Notes: generated by a model from the sequence alone, not told the origin. Positions 8,076 through 16,234 are shown, numbered from the stretch's first letter. The stretch is 47,232 bases of DNA from DASSKP01 sp035695045 (GCA_035695045.1 DASSEX010000065.1:1-47232), one strand, 5' to 3'. Made by a program: numbers and translations.

Positions 8076-9716
8076 CTACTTGGCGTACTCCGTCGCCCGC
8101 GACTCGCGGACCACCGTGATGCGGATCTGGCCGGGATAGGTGAGCTCTTCCTCGATCTGCTTGGCGACGTCTCGCGCGATCACCTGCGCAGCGATGTCGT
8201 CCACCTCGTCCGGCTTCACCATCACGCGGATCTCGCGGCCGGCCTGCATCGCGAACACCTTCTCGACTCCCGGCTTCTCGCCGGCGATCTCCTCGATGCG
8301 CTCGAGCCGTTTGACGTAGTGCTCGAGGCTCTCCCGGCGGGCACCCGGCCGGCCGCCACTGATCCCGTCCGCGGCCTGCGTCAGCACGGCCTCGACGGTG
8401 CGGACCTCGACCTCGTTGTGGTGCGCCTCGATCGCGTGCACGACATCCTCGTGCTCGCCGTACTTGCGGGCGATCTCCGCGCCGATGATGGCGTGGCTGC
8501 CTTCGACCTCGTGCGTCAGCGCCTTGCCGATGTCGTGCAGCACGGTGCAGCGCTTCATCAGCACCGGGTCCAGGCGCAGCTCGCTCGCCATCATCCCGGC
8601 GATGTGCGCGGACTCGATGAGGTGCTTGAGCACGTTCTGGCCGTACGACGTCCGGTAGCGCAGCTGTCCGAGCAACGTGATGAGCTCGGGATGCATGTCG
8701 GTGAGGCCGACCTCGACGAGCGCGTCCTCGCCCGCGCGCACGCACAGCTGCTCGACCTCGGCCTTGCTGCGCTCGTGCACCTCCTCGATGCGGTGCGGGT
8801 GGATCCGGCCGTCGAGGACGAGCTTCTCCAGCGTGAGCCGGCCGACCTCACGACGCACCGGATCGAAGCAGGAGAGGAGGACCGCTTCCGGCGTGTCGTC
8901 GATGATGAGGTTGACGCCGGTCGTCGCCTCGAAGGCGCGGATGTTGCGGCCCTCACGGCCGATGATCCGCCCCTTCATGTCGTCGCTCGGCAGGTGCAAC
9001 ACGCTGACGACCGACTCGCTGGTCTGCTCGCTCGCGACGCGCTGGATCGCCAGCGTCACGATCTTGCGGGCGCGGTTCTCGCCCTCTTCCTTGGCCTCGT
9101 GCTCGATGTCGCGCACGATCAGCGCCGCCTCGCGCTTGGCCTGGGTCTCGATGGTCTTGACGAGCTCGGTCTTGGCGTCGGCGGCCGTCAGGCCCGCGAC
9201 CCGCTCGAGCTCGCGCTGCCGGTCGGCCTCGAGATCGGCGAGCTCGGCCTTGCGGCGCTCGAGCGCCTGCTCGTGCTCGGCGAGCTCGCGGTCGCGGGCC
9301 TCCACCCGGCGCAGCTCCGCGTCGAGGCGGTCCTCGCGTTCGGCGAGCCGCTGCTCGCGGCGCTCGAGGTCGGTCTTGAGCTCGTGCATCTCCTCCTTGA
9401 GGGCGCGCGCCTCCTCGCGCATGCCGTGCACCTCGGCCTCGGCCGAACGCCGCGCGTCCTGGGCCGCCGTACCGGCGGACTCCTCGGCCTGGCGGCGGAT
9501 CTCGGCCGCTTCCTGCTCCGCGCGCCGGCGGATCTGCGCGGCTTCGCGCTCGGCGGCCTGGACGGCGTGCGGATCGGTGGCCGCGGTGCCGGTGGGCGGC
9601 AGCGCGCCGGCGGGGGCTGCAGAGTTGAGCCGGGCCATCACCCGGAGCAGGACGACCAGGAGGACGACGACGATCACGACGAGGATGGCCCCGCCGACAG
9701 CGACCACCACGGTCAT
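8076..9716 (-). CDS. rny: Ribonuclease Y
   Basis: RNase Y is a membrane-anchored endoribonuclease that starts mRNA decay. The 546-residue protein has the full architecture: an N-terminal membrane helix (about residues 3-27), a long charged coiled coil (about 50-190), a KH RNA-binding domain with GREGRNIRAFE at 253-263, and an HD domain with the catalytic pair at 394-395 in CTVLHDIGKALTHEVEGSHA. The C-terminal domain ends with YPGQIRITVVRESRA, as in the family. The start ATG at 9716 has AGGAGG eight bases upstream. The gene has a long leader (about 220 bases from the predicted promoter at 9943-9971). The same window also carries RNase J, so this organism probably uses both enzymes. The family was once annotated as a phosphodiesterase or YmdA. 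Confidence 0.97.
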   Translation of the reverse strand: MTVVVAVGGAILVVIVVVLLVVLLRVMARLNSAAPAGALPPTGTAATDPHAVQAAEREAAQIRRRAEQEAAEIRRQAEESAGTAAQDARRSAEAEVHGMREEARALKEEMHELKTDLERREQRLAEREDRLDAELRRVEARDRELAEHEQALERRKAELADLEADRQRELERVAGLTAADAKTELVKTIETQAKREAALIVRDIEHEAKEEGENRARKIVTLAIQRVASEQTSESVVSVLHLPSDDMKGRIIGREGRNIRAFEATTGVNLIIDDTPEAVLLSCFDPVRREVGRLTLEKLVLDGRIHPHRIEEVHERSKAEVEQLCVRAGEDALVEVGLTDMHPELITLLGQLRYRTSYGQNVLKHLIESAHIAGMMASELRLDPVLMKRCTVLHDIGKALTHEVEGSHAIIGAEIARKYGEHEDVVHAIEAHHNEVEVRTVEAVLTQAADGISGGRPGARRESLEHYVKRLERIEEIAGEKPGVEKVFAMQAGREIRVMVKPDEVDDIAAQVIARDVAKQIEEELTYPGQIRITVVRESRATEYAK

Positions 9717-9922
9717 GACCGCACCTCCTCCCGGCCTGCGCGGCGCGCGCGCGTGCTCTCGCGAAGGAGTCCGTCGATGACGCGGCGCCGACAGACCGAC
9801 CGGGCGCTCGTGTGGGGTGCGCTTGTTTCGTCTCGGACCGGAGCCTCGGCCCCGGGTTCAGGTGTGTTCGGAGGTGGTGCGTGGTCGCTATGTGTCACGT
9901 CCGCCGGCGATCGCCACGGACG

Positions 9923-9938
9923 GTTACTCCTTCGTAAC
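9923..9938. promoter_or_regulatory. Inverted repeat GTTAC-N6-GTAAC at the rny transcription start
   Basis: Arms GTTAC (9923-9927) and GTAAC (9934-9938) with six bases between them cover the position where transcription from the predicted rny promoter would begin. It looks like a repressor operator. The half-site spacing resembles GlnR-type boxes, but that is only a resemblance. Confidence 0.4.
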
Positions 9939-9942
9939 GATG

Positions 9943-9971
9943 AGGCTAGATGGCCGCGAACGGATCGACAA
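9943..9971 (-). promoter_or_regulatory. Predicted rny promoter
   Basis: On the minus strand TTGTCG (9971-9966) and TAGCCT (9948-9943) are separated by exactly 17 bases, matching the housekeeping sigma pattern. The predicted start, about seven bases on, leaves a leader of about 220 bases before the rny ATG. Confidence 0.55.
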
Positions 9972-9990
9972 GAGATCTCCGTGGCCACAT

Positions 9991-10027
9991 CAGTGAGGCC
10001 CGCAGCGACACGCTGCGGGCCTCACTG
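9991..10027 (-). terminator. 17-bp perfect hairpin downstream of the secreted-protein gene
   Basis: CAGTGAGGCCCGCAGCG and its exact reverse complement flank the loop ACA. It begins ten bases after the stop codon of the gene at 10038-10571, so it is probably that gene's terminator and insulates rny. There is no U-run, as is common for GC-rich actinobacteria. Confidence 0.8.
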
Positions 10028-10037
10028 CGGCGCTCGT

Positions 10038-10571
10038 TCAGGTGGGGTTGCCGACGGCGATGACGCCGGCGCCGCCGCAGCCGTCACCCGTCGGGTCACC
10101 GGAGACGCAGCCGTAGGTCGCGGTGATGGTGATCGTGTCGCCGGCCTGGGCGCCGGTCAGCTGGCCCCCGACCGTGGCGGGCTGACCGCCGTTGTTGATG
10201 TCACCGCCGGACGCGCTCGCATCGGTCGTCGTGCAGCTGCCATCGGCGTTCGTCGTGTCCGTCGCGGCGCAGGGGGCGGGGTGCGTGTGGGTCGCGGTGA
10301 TGGTCCACGTGTTAGGCGTGGCCGCGCTGTACTGCGGAGCCGTCGTTCCGTTGAACACGTAGGAGCAGGTCACGGTCGCGGCCGTCTCGCCGCCCTGGTT
10401 GCTGGCGAGGACGAGCACCGCGCCGCCCGGGCCGACGGGTGCGCCCGCAGGAGCGGCGCCGCCGCCGCACTGGCTGGCGTCGGGGCCGGGACCGGCGAAG
10501 GCGGAGATCCCGGCCGTGCAGGCGATGGCCGCCGCAGCGACACCGAGGATTGTGAGACGCGCAGACCGCAT
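10038..10571 (-). CDS. Small secreted protein with six cysteines, unknown function
   Basis: The 177-residue product begins MRSARLTILGVAAAAIACTA and has a plausible signal-peptidase site after AFA, so it is probably exported. The mature part is Gly/Thr/Ala-rich and contains six cysteines (in SQCGG, VTCSY, APCAA, GSCTT, YGCVS, DGCGG), which could make three disulfides. Repeated short strands such as AVLVLASN, TVTCSYVFNG, NTWTITATHTH and GDTITITATYGC suggest a beta-sandwich domain. I do not recognise the family. The Cys in the leader is preceded by AIA, a poor lipobox, so a lipoprotein is less likely. GGGGGA lies about six bases before the ATG. The gene stands alone: it has its own promoter (10612-10640) and a strong terminator (9991-10027), placed between recX and rny. 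Confidence 0.8.
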   Translation of the reverse strand: MRSARLTILGVAAAAIACTAGISAFAGPGPDASQCGGGAAPAGAPVGPGGAVLVLASNQGGETAATVTCSYVFNGTTAPQYSAATPNTWTITATHTHPAPCAATDTTNADGSCTTTDASASGGDINNGGQPATVGGQLTGAQAGDTITITATYGCVSGDPTGDGCGGAGVIAVGNPT

Positions 10572-10611
10572 GGAGTTCCCCCTGGGAGATAGGTCAACCT
10601 AACTGCGGCGC

Positions 10612-10640
10612 AACCTACGAATAGGGGCGAACCGGGTCAA
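10612..10640 (-). promoter_or_regulatory. Predicted promoter of the small secreted-protein gene
   Basis: TTGACC (10640-10635) and TAGGTT (10617-10612) are 17 bases apart on the minus strand, a near-consensus housekeeping promoter. The recX stop codon lies inside the -35 hexamer. A second CAACCTA copy follows 16 bases downstream (10595-10601). Confidence 0.65.
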
Positions 10641-11149
10641 GGGAGGTCGGCGAGAACCTCGCGGACGACCGACATCGAGATCTGGGCACCGAAGCCTTTG
10701 CGGCCGAGCATCCCGACGAGGCGGCGCATCTGGACGTCGCGCGGCACTGAGCTCATCGAGCGCAGCTTGCGCTCGACAAGCGCTCGAGCGGCGACCCGCT
10801 CGTCGTCGTCGGTGACCGTGGCGACCGCCTCCTGCAGCACCGTCTCGTCGACGCCGCGCCGTCGCAGCTCAGCGCTCAGCGCGCGCCGGGCGAGGCCGCG
10901 CCCGCGATGGCGGCTGTCGACCCAGGCCCGCGCGAAGGCGCCGTCGTCGACGAGACCCACCTCGGTGAAGCGGTCGAGGATGGCCGCCGCGACGTCGGAG
11001 GGGACGTCGCGGCGGGCCATCGCTCGCTCGAGCTCCAGCCGGGTCCGAGGCTGACGCTCGAGCATCCGAAGCGCGATCGCACGGGCGACCGACTCCGGGT
11101 CGGCATCGGGATCGGCAGGGTCCGGTGGCACCGACGCCTCGGTGGTCAT
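10637..11149 (-). CDS. recX: Regulatory protein RecX
   Basis: RecX binds RecA filaments and limits recombinase activity. The 170-residue protein has the three tandem three-helix repeats of the family: ARAIALRMLERQPRTRLELERAMARR, VAAAILDRFTEVGLVDDGAFARAWVDSRHRGRGLARRALSAELRRRGV and the C-terminal VERKLRSMSSVPRDVQMRRLVGMLGRKGF. The signature GLVDD-AFARAWV is clear. It starts five bases after the recA stop, so it is translated from the recA message and should be co-induced by DNA damage. The acidic N-terminal tail (about 18 residues, Pro/Asp-rich) is a common variable region. Confidence 0.95.
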   Translation of the reverse strand: MTTEASVPPDPADPDADPESVARAIALRMLERQPRTRLELERAMARRDVPSDVAAAILDRFTEVGLVDDGAFARAWVDSRHRGRGLARRALSAELRRRGVDETVLQEAVATVTDDDERVAARALVERKLRSMSSVPRDVQMRRLVGMLGRKGFGAQISMSVVREVLADLP

Positions 11150-11154
11150 CTCGG

Positions 11155-12237
11155 TCAGAAGTCGACCGGGGTCGGCACTGCCGGCTCAGGGATGAGGTCG
11201 ATCGGCGCATCGGAGAGGTCGACCTCGGCCGGACTGTCGATCCGTGCCCCGATGCCGAGCTTCTCCTTGATCTTCTTCTCGATCTCGTCAGCCAGGTCGG
11301 GGTTGTCGCGCAGGAACGTCCGCGCGTTTTCCTTGCCCTGGCCGAGCTGGTCAGCGTCGTAGGTGTACCAAGCGCCGGACTTGCGGACGATGCTGTGCTC
11401 GACACCGAGGTCGATGAGGCTGCCCTCGCGGCTGATGCCCTGGCCGTAGAGGATGTCGAACTCAGCCTGCTTGAACGGCGGGCTCACCTTGTTCTTCACG
11501 ACCTTGACGCGGGTGCGGTTGCCGACCGCGTCCTGACCGTCCTTCAGCGTCTCGATGCGACGCACGTCGAGCCGCACCGACGCGTAGAACTTCAGCGCCT
11601 TGCCGCCCGTGGTCGTCTCGGGTGAGCCGAAGAAGACGCCGATCTTCTCCCGCAGCTGGTTGATGAAGATCGCCGTCGTGCCGGAGTTGCTCAACGCGCC
11701 GGTGATCTTGCGCAGCGCCTGCGACATCAGCCGGGCCTGCAGGCCGACGTGGGAGTCACCCATCTCGCCCTCGATCTCCGCGCGCGGCACCAGGGCGGCG
11801 ACGGAGTCGATGACGATGACGTCGAGCGCACCGGAGCGGATCAGCATGTCGGCGATCTCCAGCGCCTGCTCCCCGGTGTCCGGCTGGGACACCAAGAGCG
11901 CGTCGGTGTCGACACCGAGCGCCTTGGCGTAGTCGGGGTCGAGCGCGTGCTCGGCGTCGATGAACGCCGCGATGCCGCCGGCGCGCTGTGCGTTGGCGAC
12001 GGCGTGCAGGGCGACGGTCGTCTTGCCGCTGGACTCCGGACCGTAGATCTCGATGATCCGGCCGCGGGGCAGGCCGCCGATGCCGAGCGCGACGTCGAGG
12101 GAGATCGACCCGGTGGGGATCACCTCGATCGGGGCGCGGGTCTCGTCGCCGAGCCGCATGACGGCACCCTTGCCGTGCTGTCGCTCGATCTGCGCCAGCG
12201 CGGTGGTGAGCGCCTTGTCGCGGTCGAAGCCTGCCAT
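11155..12237 (-). CDS. recA: Recombinase RecA
   Basis: RecA forms ATP-dependent filaments on single-stranded DNA, drives strand exchange and triggers LexA self-cleavage. The 360-residue protein has Walker A GPESSGKTT at residues 66-74, the Walker B strand LDVIVIDSVAALVPRAEIEGEMGD, the loop-2 region INQLREKIGVFFGSPETTTGG and the KVVKNKVSPPFKQAEFDI segment. No intein is present. I chose ATG 12237 (MAGFDRDKAL) because AAGGGG lies eight bases upstream; the GTG three codons earlier is less likely. The promoter at 12343-12370 has an SOS box in its spacer. recX follows after five bases. The divergent neighbour is a large cyclase, placed between recA and the DUF3046 gene that usually accompanies recA. 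Confidence 0.98.
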   Translation of the reverse strand: MAGFDRDKALTTALAQIERQHGKGAVMRLGDETRAPIEVIPTGSISLDVALGIGGLPRGRIIEIYGPESSGKTTVALHAVANAQRAGGIAAFIDAEHALDPDYAKALGVDTDALLVSQPDTGEQALEIADMLIRSGALDVIVIDSVAALVPRAEIEGEMGDSHVGLQARLMSQALRKITGALSNSGTTAIFINQLREKIGVFFGSPETTTGGKALKFYASVRLDVRRIETLKDGQDAVGNRTRVKVVKNKVSPPFKQAEFDILYGQGISREGSLIDLGVEHSIVRKSGAWYTYDADQLGQGKENARTFLRDNPDLADEIEKKIKEKLGIGARIDSPAEVDLSDAPIDLIPEPAVPTPVDF

Positions 12238-12342
12238 GTGATGCACCCCTTGGTCGGTCGGGTTGGACGCCGGCGACGCTACGGGCGAGGTCGGACAGTT
12301 TTCCGGTCGCGACTTCGGCTGTGGACGCGCTGCGTGAAACCC

Positions 12343-12370
12343 ACATTAGGCGAACAGATGTTCGACTCAA
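12343..12370 (-). promoter_or_regulatory. recA promoter (TTGAGT-N16-TAATGT)
   Basis: On the minus strand TTGAGT (12370-12365) and TAATGT (12348-12343) are separated by 16 bases. The SOS box fills the spacer, so LexA binding would block RNA polymerase directly. The recA start codon is about 105 bases downstream. Confidence 0.7.
12351..12364. promoter_or_regulatory. SOS box (LexA operator) for recA
   Basis: CGAACAGATGTTCG has perfect CGAAC/GTTCG half-sites with four bases between them, matching the Gram-positive/actinobacterial LexA consensus. It lies entirely between the -35 and -10 of the recA promoter. Confidence 0.88.
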
Positions 12371-12535
12371 GCCGACACGCCGAGGGGAGATCCAGATGCG
12401 ACGGATGCGCTCCAGGAGCCCTGGCGGTCCCCTCGCCGCGGTCGCCCGAGACGCCCCGGTCCTGCGGCGGTAATCCCGGTGATTCGGCCGCATTGCCTGG
12501 CTCGGTGCGGTCTAATCGCCCTCGGGGGTGCCGCG

Positions 12536-15500
12536 ATGCAGTGCGCTTCGTGCGGAACCGAGAACCCGGCCGGTCGCAAGTTCTGCGGCGGGTGTGGATC
12601 GCTGCTCGCGCGCGCCTGCCCGGCCTGCGGGACCCCGAACGAGCCACAGTTCGCCTACTGCGGCGAGTGCGGCTCGCGGCTGGATGCGCTGCCGGGGACC
12701 GGCGCGGCCGTCACCATCCCGACCCAGACCGTCGGCTCCGCGGCGGCGAAACCGGAGCGCCGGCTCGTGTCGGTGCTGTTCGCAGACCTGGTGGGCTTCA
12801 CCACCTTGTCCGAGTCCCGCGACGCCGAAGACGTCCGCGACCTGCTCACCCGCTACTTCGAAACGTGTCGCGCAGTCATCCTCCGCTACGGCGGCCGGGT
12901 CGAGAAGTTCATCGGCGACGCCGTCATGGCGGTGTGGGGGGCTCCGGTCGCCAACGAGGACGACGCGGAGCGGGCGGTGCGTGCAGCACTCGACGTGGTC
13001 GCAGCGGTACGGGAGCTCGGCCGATCACTCGGAGCGGACGACCTGTCCGCGCGTGCCGGAGTGCTCACCGGCGAGGCCGCGGTCAACCTCGCCGCGACGG
13101 CGGAAGGACTCGTTGCCGGAGACTTGGTCAACTCGGCGTCGCGGGTGCAAGCGCTCGCCACCCCCGGGACGGTGCTCGTCGACGACGCGACCCGCCGAGC
13201 CACCGACGCGGCGATCGCCTACAGCTCAGCCGGACAGCACGAGCTACGGGGCAAGTCCGAAGCGCTGGAGCTCTGGCAGGCGTTGCGGGTCGTCGGCGGT
13301 CGTGGCGGAGCGCTGAAGTCCGAAGGACTCGAGGCGCCGTTCGTCGGCAGGGCACGCGAGCTCGGCGTCATCAAGGACCTGCTGCACGCGTCGGCCGAGC
13401 AGGGCGTCGCTCATCTCGCCACCGTCAGCGGAATCGCCGGCATCGGCAAGTCGCGGCTCACCTGGGAGCTGTTCAAGTACATCGACGGTCTGCACGACAC
13501 GATCTGGTGGCACCGCGGTCGCTGCCTGGCCTACGGCGAGGGCGTCACCTACTGGGCACTCGCGGAGATGATCCGCGGTCGTGCCGGCATCTGGGAGGAC
13601 GAGTCGGCGCAGACGGCGGCGGCGAAGCTGCAGGCATGCGTCCGTGAGCACGTGCCGGACGTTGACGAGCAGCAGTGGGTGCTGCCCCGACTGGCGTCAC
13701 TGCTGGGACTGTCCGACGACACCAGCGCGGCTCCGGATGCGGCCGACCTGTTCTCCGGCTGGCGGCTGTTCTTCGAGCGGATGTCCCAGGTGCATCCCGT
13801 CGTGCTCGTCTTCGAGGACCTGCACTGGGCAGACGCCGCGCTGCTCGACTTCATCGAGTATCTGCTCGACTGGTCACGCAACCATCCGATCTACGTCGTC
13901 ACGCTGGCCCGGCCGGAGCTCGACGAGAAGCGTGCGGGCTTCGGCGCAGGACGGCGCAACGTCACCGCGCTGTCACTGGAGCCGTTGCCCGACGATGCGA
14001 TGGAGGAGCTGCTCGATGGGCTGGTTCCCGGCCTGCCGGAATCAGTCCGAGAGCGAATCCGCGAGCGTTCCGAGGGCGTTCCGCTGTACGCCGTCGAGAC
14101 CGTGCGGATGCTCGTCGACAGGGGCACGCTGGTCCGCGCCGGGGATCGCTACGAGCCGGTCTCGTCCGTCGACGACCTCGATGTGCCCGAGACCCTCCAG
14201 GCGTTGATCGCCGCGCGGCTCGACGGACTCTCCGACGTCGAACGGTCGTTGCTGCAAAGCGCTTCGGTGCTCGGCAAGTCGTTCTCCGCCGCGGCGCTCG
14301 CCGCCGTCTCCGGTCGAGCTTCCGAGGTAGAGGTCGCGCCGGTGCTCGCCGGGCTGGTGCGCAAAGAGCTTCTCGGTGTCCAGGCAGATCTCCGGTCGCC
14401 CGAGCGCGGGCAGTACGCGTTCCTCCAGTCACTCGTGCAGAAGGTTGCGCACGACACTTTGTCGAAGCGCGACCGGCGCGCGCTGCACCTGGCCGCCGCC
14501 GAGTACCTGCAGCGGCACTGGGCCGTCGACGAGGGCGAGGTCGTGCAAGTCATCGCGTCTCATTACCTCGACGCCTATCTCGCCGATCCGGCCGCGGCGG
14601 ACGCCGTACAGATCCGTGCACAGGCACAGGACTTCCTGACGCGGGCGGGCGAACGCGCCGCCCTCATCGCCGCGCACGACGAGGCGCAGCGCTACTTCCT
14701 TCGCGCGGCCGAGTTCACGGATGACGCGGCAACCCGTGCCGACCTGCTGCTGCGCTGTGGCGTCGCCGCCATCACTGCGGGTCGCGCCGACCTCGGCCGG
14801 GAGCGGCTTCGCGAGTCCGCGGACCTGTTCAACGACATCGGCGATGTGATCGGCGCGGCCCGGGCGACCAAGGAGCTGGCGATCTCCACCTGGTGGGACA
14901 GCCACGACCTCGACGGGGCTACGGCGCTGCTCGACCAGGTCGCCCACTCGTTGGCGCCGTCGGCTCCTGCCGAGGTGCGCGCGGACGTCGCGGCGGCCCG
15001 CGGCCGGTTGCTGTTCTTCGTCGGACGGCACACCGACGCGCTCGTTGCGCTCGACGAGGCGATCGACGTCGCCGAGGGTGAGCGGCTGCTCGACGTGCTG
15101 TCCGAGGCGCTCAACACGAAGGCGCTCGTCCTGCAGACGGACAACCGCTTCGAAGAGGCACGGAGCCTCCTCGACGGCGCGTTGCGGGTGGCGCTGCGCA
15201 GTGGCGCCGCGTCGAGCACCCTGCGCGCCTACTCCAACCTGTCCTACACGGCCGGCGTCTGGGACGAGTTCGACGATGCCGCCGGCTACGCACGCGAAGG
15301 GTTGGCACTCGCCCGCAAGATCGGCTGGCGCCGCGAGGAGTGGTTCCTCGTCGGGCACCTGGCGGCGGACCGGATGTGGACCGGGCAGTGGGACGACATC
15401 GACGACCTCGCCCGCGAGGTGCCGTCCTGGCATGAGGTGCCGGATGCGGCGACAGCCGAGCTGATCATCGCCGGAGCGCGGCGCGTGGTCGCCGCCGCGC

Positions 15501-16141
15501 GTGGCGACATCGACGAGCTGAAGCGCGACGACGACCTGCTGGCGCGGATGATCGAGAGCGCCGACCTGCAGGACCGTGGCTGCGGTCTCGTCCACGTCGC
15601 GACATCCGCCCAGGCGCAGGGGGATCACCGGCGCGCGATCGAGCTGGCACAGCGCGCGCTCACCGAGGCAGCGCCGGCGATGGGCATCCAGCATCCGGTG
15701 CTACGCCTCGCGGTCGCGATCATCGCCGACAGTGCACTTGCCCTCGGCGACGTGGCTATCGTCGACAAGCTCCTCGCCGAGCTCGACGCGACACCCGTCG
15801 GGCACCTGTCCCCCTTCCTCCGTGCGCAGATGGCGAGGTTCCACGCCAGGGTCGACGCGACAAGGCTCGCGCCCGACGACCTCGTCGGCGCAGCGGCCGT
15901 CGAAGCGTCCTTCCGGACCGCCGCGAAGATCCTCGGCGAGCACCAGCTCGTCTACTACCAGGCCGTGGTCGAGGGGGAGCTCGCCGAGTGGCTCGGCGCG
16001 CAAGGCCGGCGGGACGAGGCGATGACTGTCGCCGTGCCCGCGCGCGACGCCTTCGCCAGGCTCCGGGTCCGGTCGTGGCAGCACCGCCTCGCCGGGCTCT
16101 GCCCCGACACGTCCGTGCCCGCCGCTGCCGCCAGCGGCTGA
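12536..16141 (+). CDS. Zinc-ribbon / class III nucleotide cyclase / AAA ATPase / TPR regulator
   Basis: This 1201-residue protein joins four parts. Two zinc ribbons (C3, C6, C17, C20 and C28, C31, C42, C45) form a DZANK-like start. A class III cyclase domain (about 75-255) has metal aspartates D84 (FADLVGFT) and D128 (KFIGDAVMAVWGAP), Lys K124, and transition-state residues N199 and R203 (GDLVNSASR). By hand alignment the usual adenine-selecting Asp seven residues before that Asn is Leu192. An AAA/STAND ATPase follows with Walker A GIAGIGKSR (299-307) and Walker B VVLVFEDLHW. The C-terminal half (about 700-1190) is helical, TPR-like. Similar multidomain cyclases are common in actinobacteria, and many have unproven cyclase activity. 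GGGGGTG precedes ATG 12536. The gene is divergent from recA and its signal is unknown. Confidence 0.9.
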   Translation: MQCASCGTENPAGRKFCGGCGSLLARACPACGTPNEPQFAYCGECGSRLDALPGTGAAVTIPTQTVGSAAAKPERRLVSVLFADLVGFTTLSESRDAEDVRDLLTRYFETCRAVILRYGGRVEKFIGDAVMAVWGAPVANEDDAERAVRAALDVVAAVRELGRSLGADDLSARAGVLTGEAAVNLAATAEGLVAGDLVNSASRVQALATPGTVLVDDATRRATDAAIAYSSAGQHELRGKSEALELWQALRVVGGRGGALKSEGLEAPFVGRARELGVIKDLLHASAEQGVAHLATVSGIAGIGKSRLTWELFKYIDGLHDTIWWHRGRCLAYGEGVTYWALAEMIRGRAGIWEDESAQTAAAKLQACVREHVPDVDEQQWVLPRLASLLGLSDDTSAAPDAADLFSGWRLFFERMSQVHPVVLVFEDLHWADAALLDFIEYLLDWSRNHPIYVVTLARPELDEKRAGFGAGRRNVTALSLEPLPDDAMEELLDGLVPGLPESVRERIRERSEGVPLYAVETVRMLVDRGTLVRAGDRYEPVSSVDDLDVPETLQALIAARLDGLSDVERSLLQSASVLGKSFSAAALAAVSGRASEVEVAPVLAGLVRKELLGVQADLRSPERGQYAFLQSLVQKVAHDTLSKRDRRALHLAAAEYLQRHWAVDEGEVVQVIASHYLDAYLADPAAADAVQIRAQAQDFLTRAGERAALIAAHDEAQRYFLRAAEFTDDAATRADLLLRCGVAAITAGRADLGRERLRESADLFNDIGDVIGAARATKELAISTWWDSHDLDGATALLDQVAHSLAPSAPAEVRADVAAARGRLLFFVGRHTDALVALDEAIDVAEGERLLDVLSEALNTKALVLQTDNRFEEARSLLDGALRVALRSGAASSTLRAYSNLSYTAGVWDEFDDAAGYAREGLALARKIGWRREEWFLVGHLAADRMWTGQWDDIDDLAREVPSWHEVPDAATAELIIAGARRVVAAARGDIDELKRDDDLLARMIESADLQDRGCGLVHVATSAQAQGDHRRAIELAQRALTEAAPAMGIQHPVLRLAVAIIADSALALGDVAIVDKLLAELDATPVGHLSPFLRAQMARFHARVDATRLAPDDLVGAAAVEASFRTAAKILGEHQLVYYQAVVEGELAEWLGAQGRRDEAMTVAVPARDAFARLRVRSWQHRLAGLCPDTSVPAAAASG

Positions 16142-16144
16142 CAG

Positions 16145-16164
16145 GCCGCCCCGCGACAGGCGGC
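16145..16164 (+). terminator. Weak stem-loop after the large cyclase gene
   Basis: GCCGCC (16145-16150) and GGCGGC (16159-16164) can pair with an eight-base loop, four bases after the cyclase stop. The region is very GC-rich and there is no U-tract, so this is only a possible terminator between convergent genes. Confidence 0.3.
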
Positions 16165-16234
16165 GTCGGCCCCTCGATCACGCGGCGGTCGCAGCGGGCA
16201 CGGGCGCCCGCGAGCAGCGCCGAAGGCGCAGGAC

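Larger units (their letters stand above)
9717..10037. other. 321-base intergenic region: rny leader, promoter, and upstream terminator
   Basis: No convincing gene lies here. From right to left it holds a 17-bp terminator-like hairpin (9991-10027), a TTGTCG/TAGCCT promoter (9943-9971), a GTTAC-N6-GTAAC inverted repeat (9923-9938), then about 200 bases of GC-rich leader ending in the rny ribosome-binding site. I recognise no known riboswitch in the leader. Confidence 0.6.
12238..12535. other. 298-base divergent region between recA and the large cyclase
   Basis: It contains the recA promoter and SOS box (12343-12370) and the recA leader. Towards the cyclase gene only a TCTAAT at 12511-12516 and a GGGGGTG ribosome-binding site were seen; TCTAAT has no matching -35. 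No gene is supported. Confidence 0.5.

Noticed and set aside
9841..9890. Possible c-di-AMP or other riboswitch in the rny leader
   Set aside because: The GC-rich leader has short pairings (around GGGGCC and GGCTCC) but I could not match it to a known riboswitch consensus by eye.
9713..9988. A 91-codon minus-strand frame ending at the rny start with an ATGA overlap
   Set aside because: Its composition is Arg/Ser/Pro-rich without any recognisable domain, it covers the predicted rny promoter and operator, and it has no ribosome-binding site.
7995..10592. Plus-strand frame of 865 codons opposite rny
   Set aside because: It lies antisense to rny and the secreted-protein gene, both strongly supported; no domain is visible in it.
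12493..12516. TTGCCT and TCTAAT as a promoter for the large cyclase
   Set aside because: The hexamers are only 12 bases apart, too close for a standard promoter, so I did not list it.
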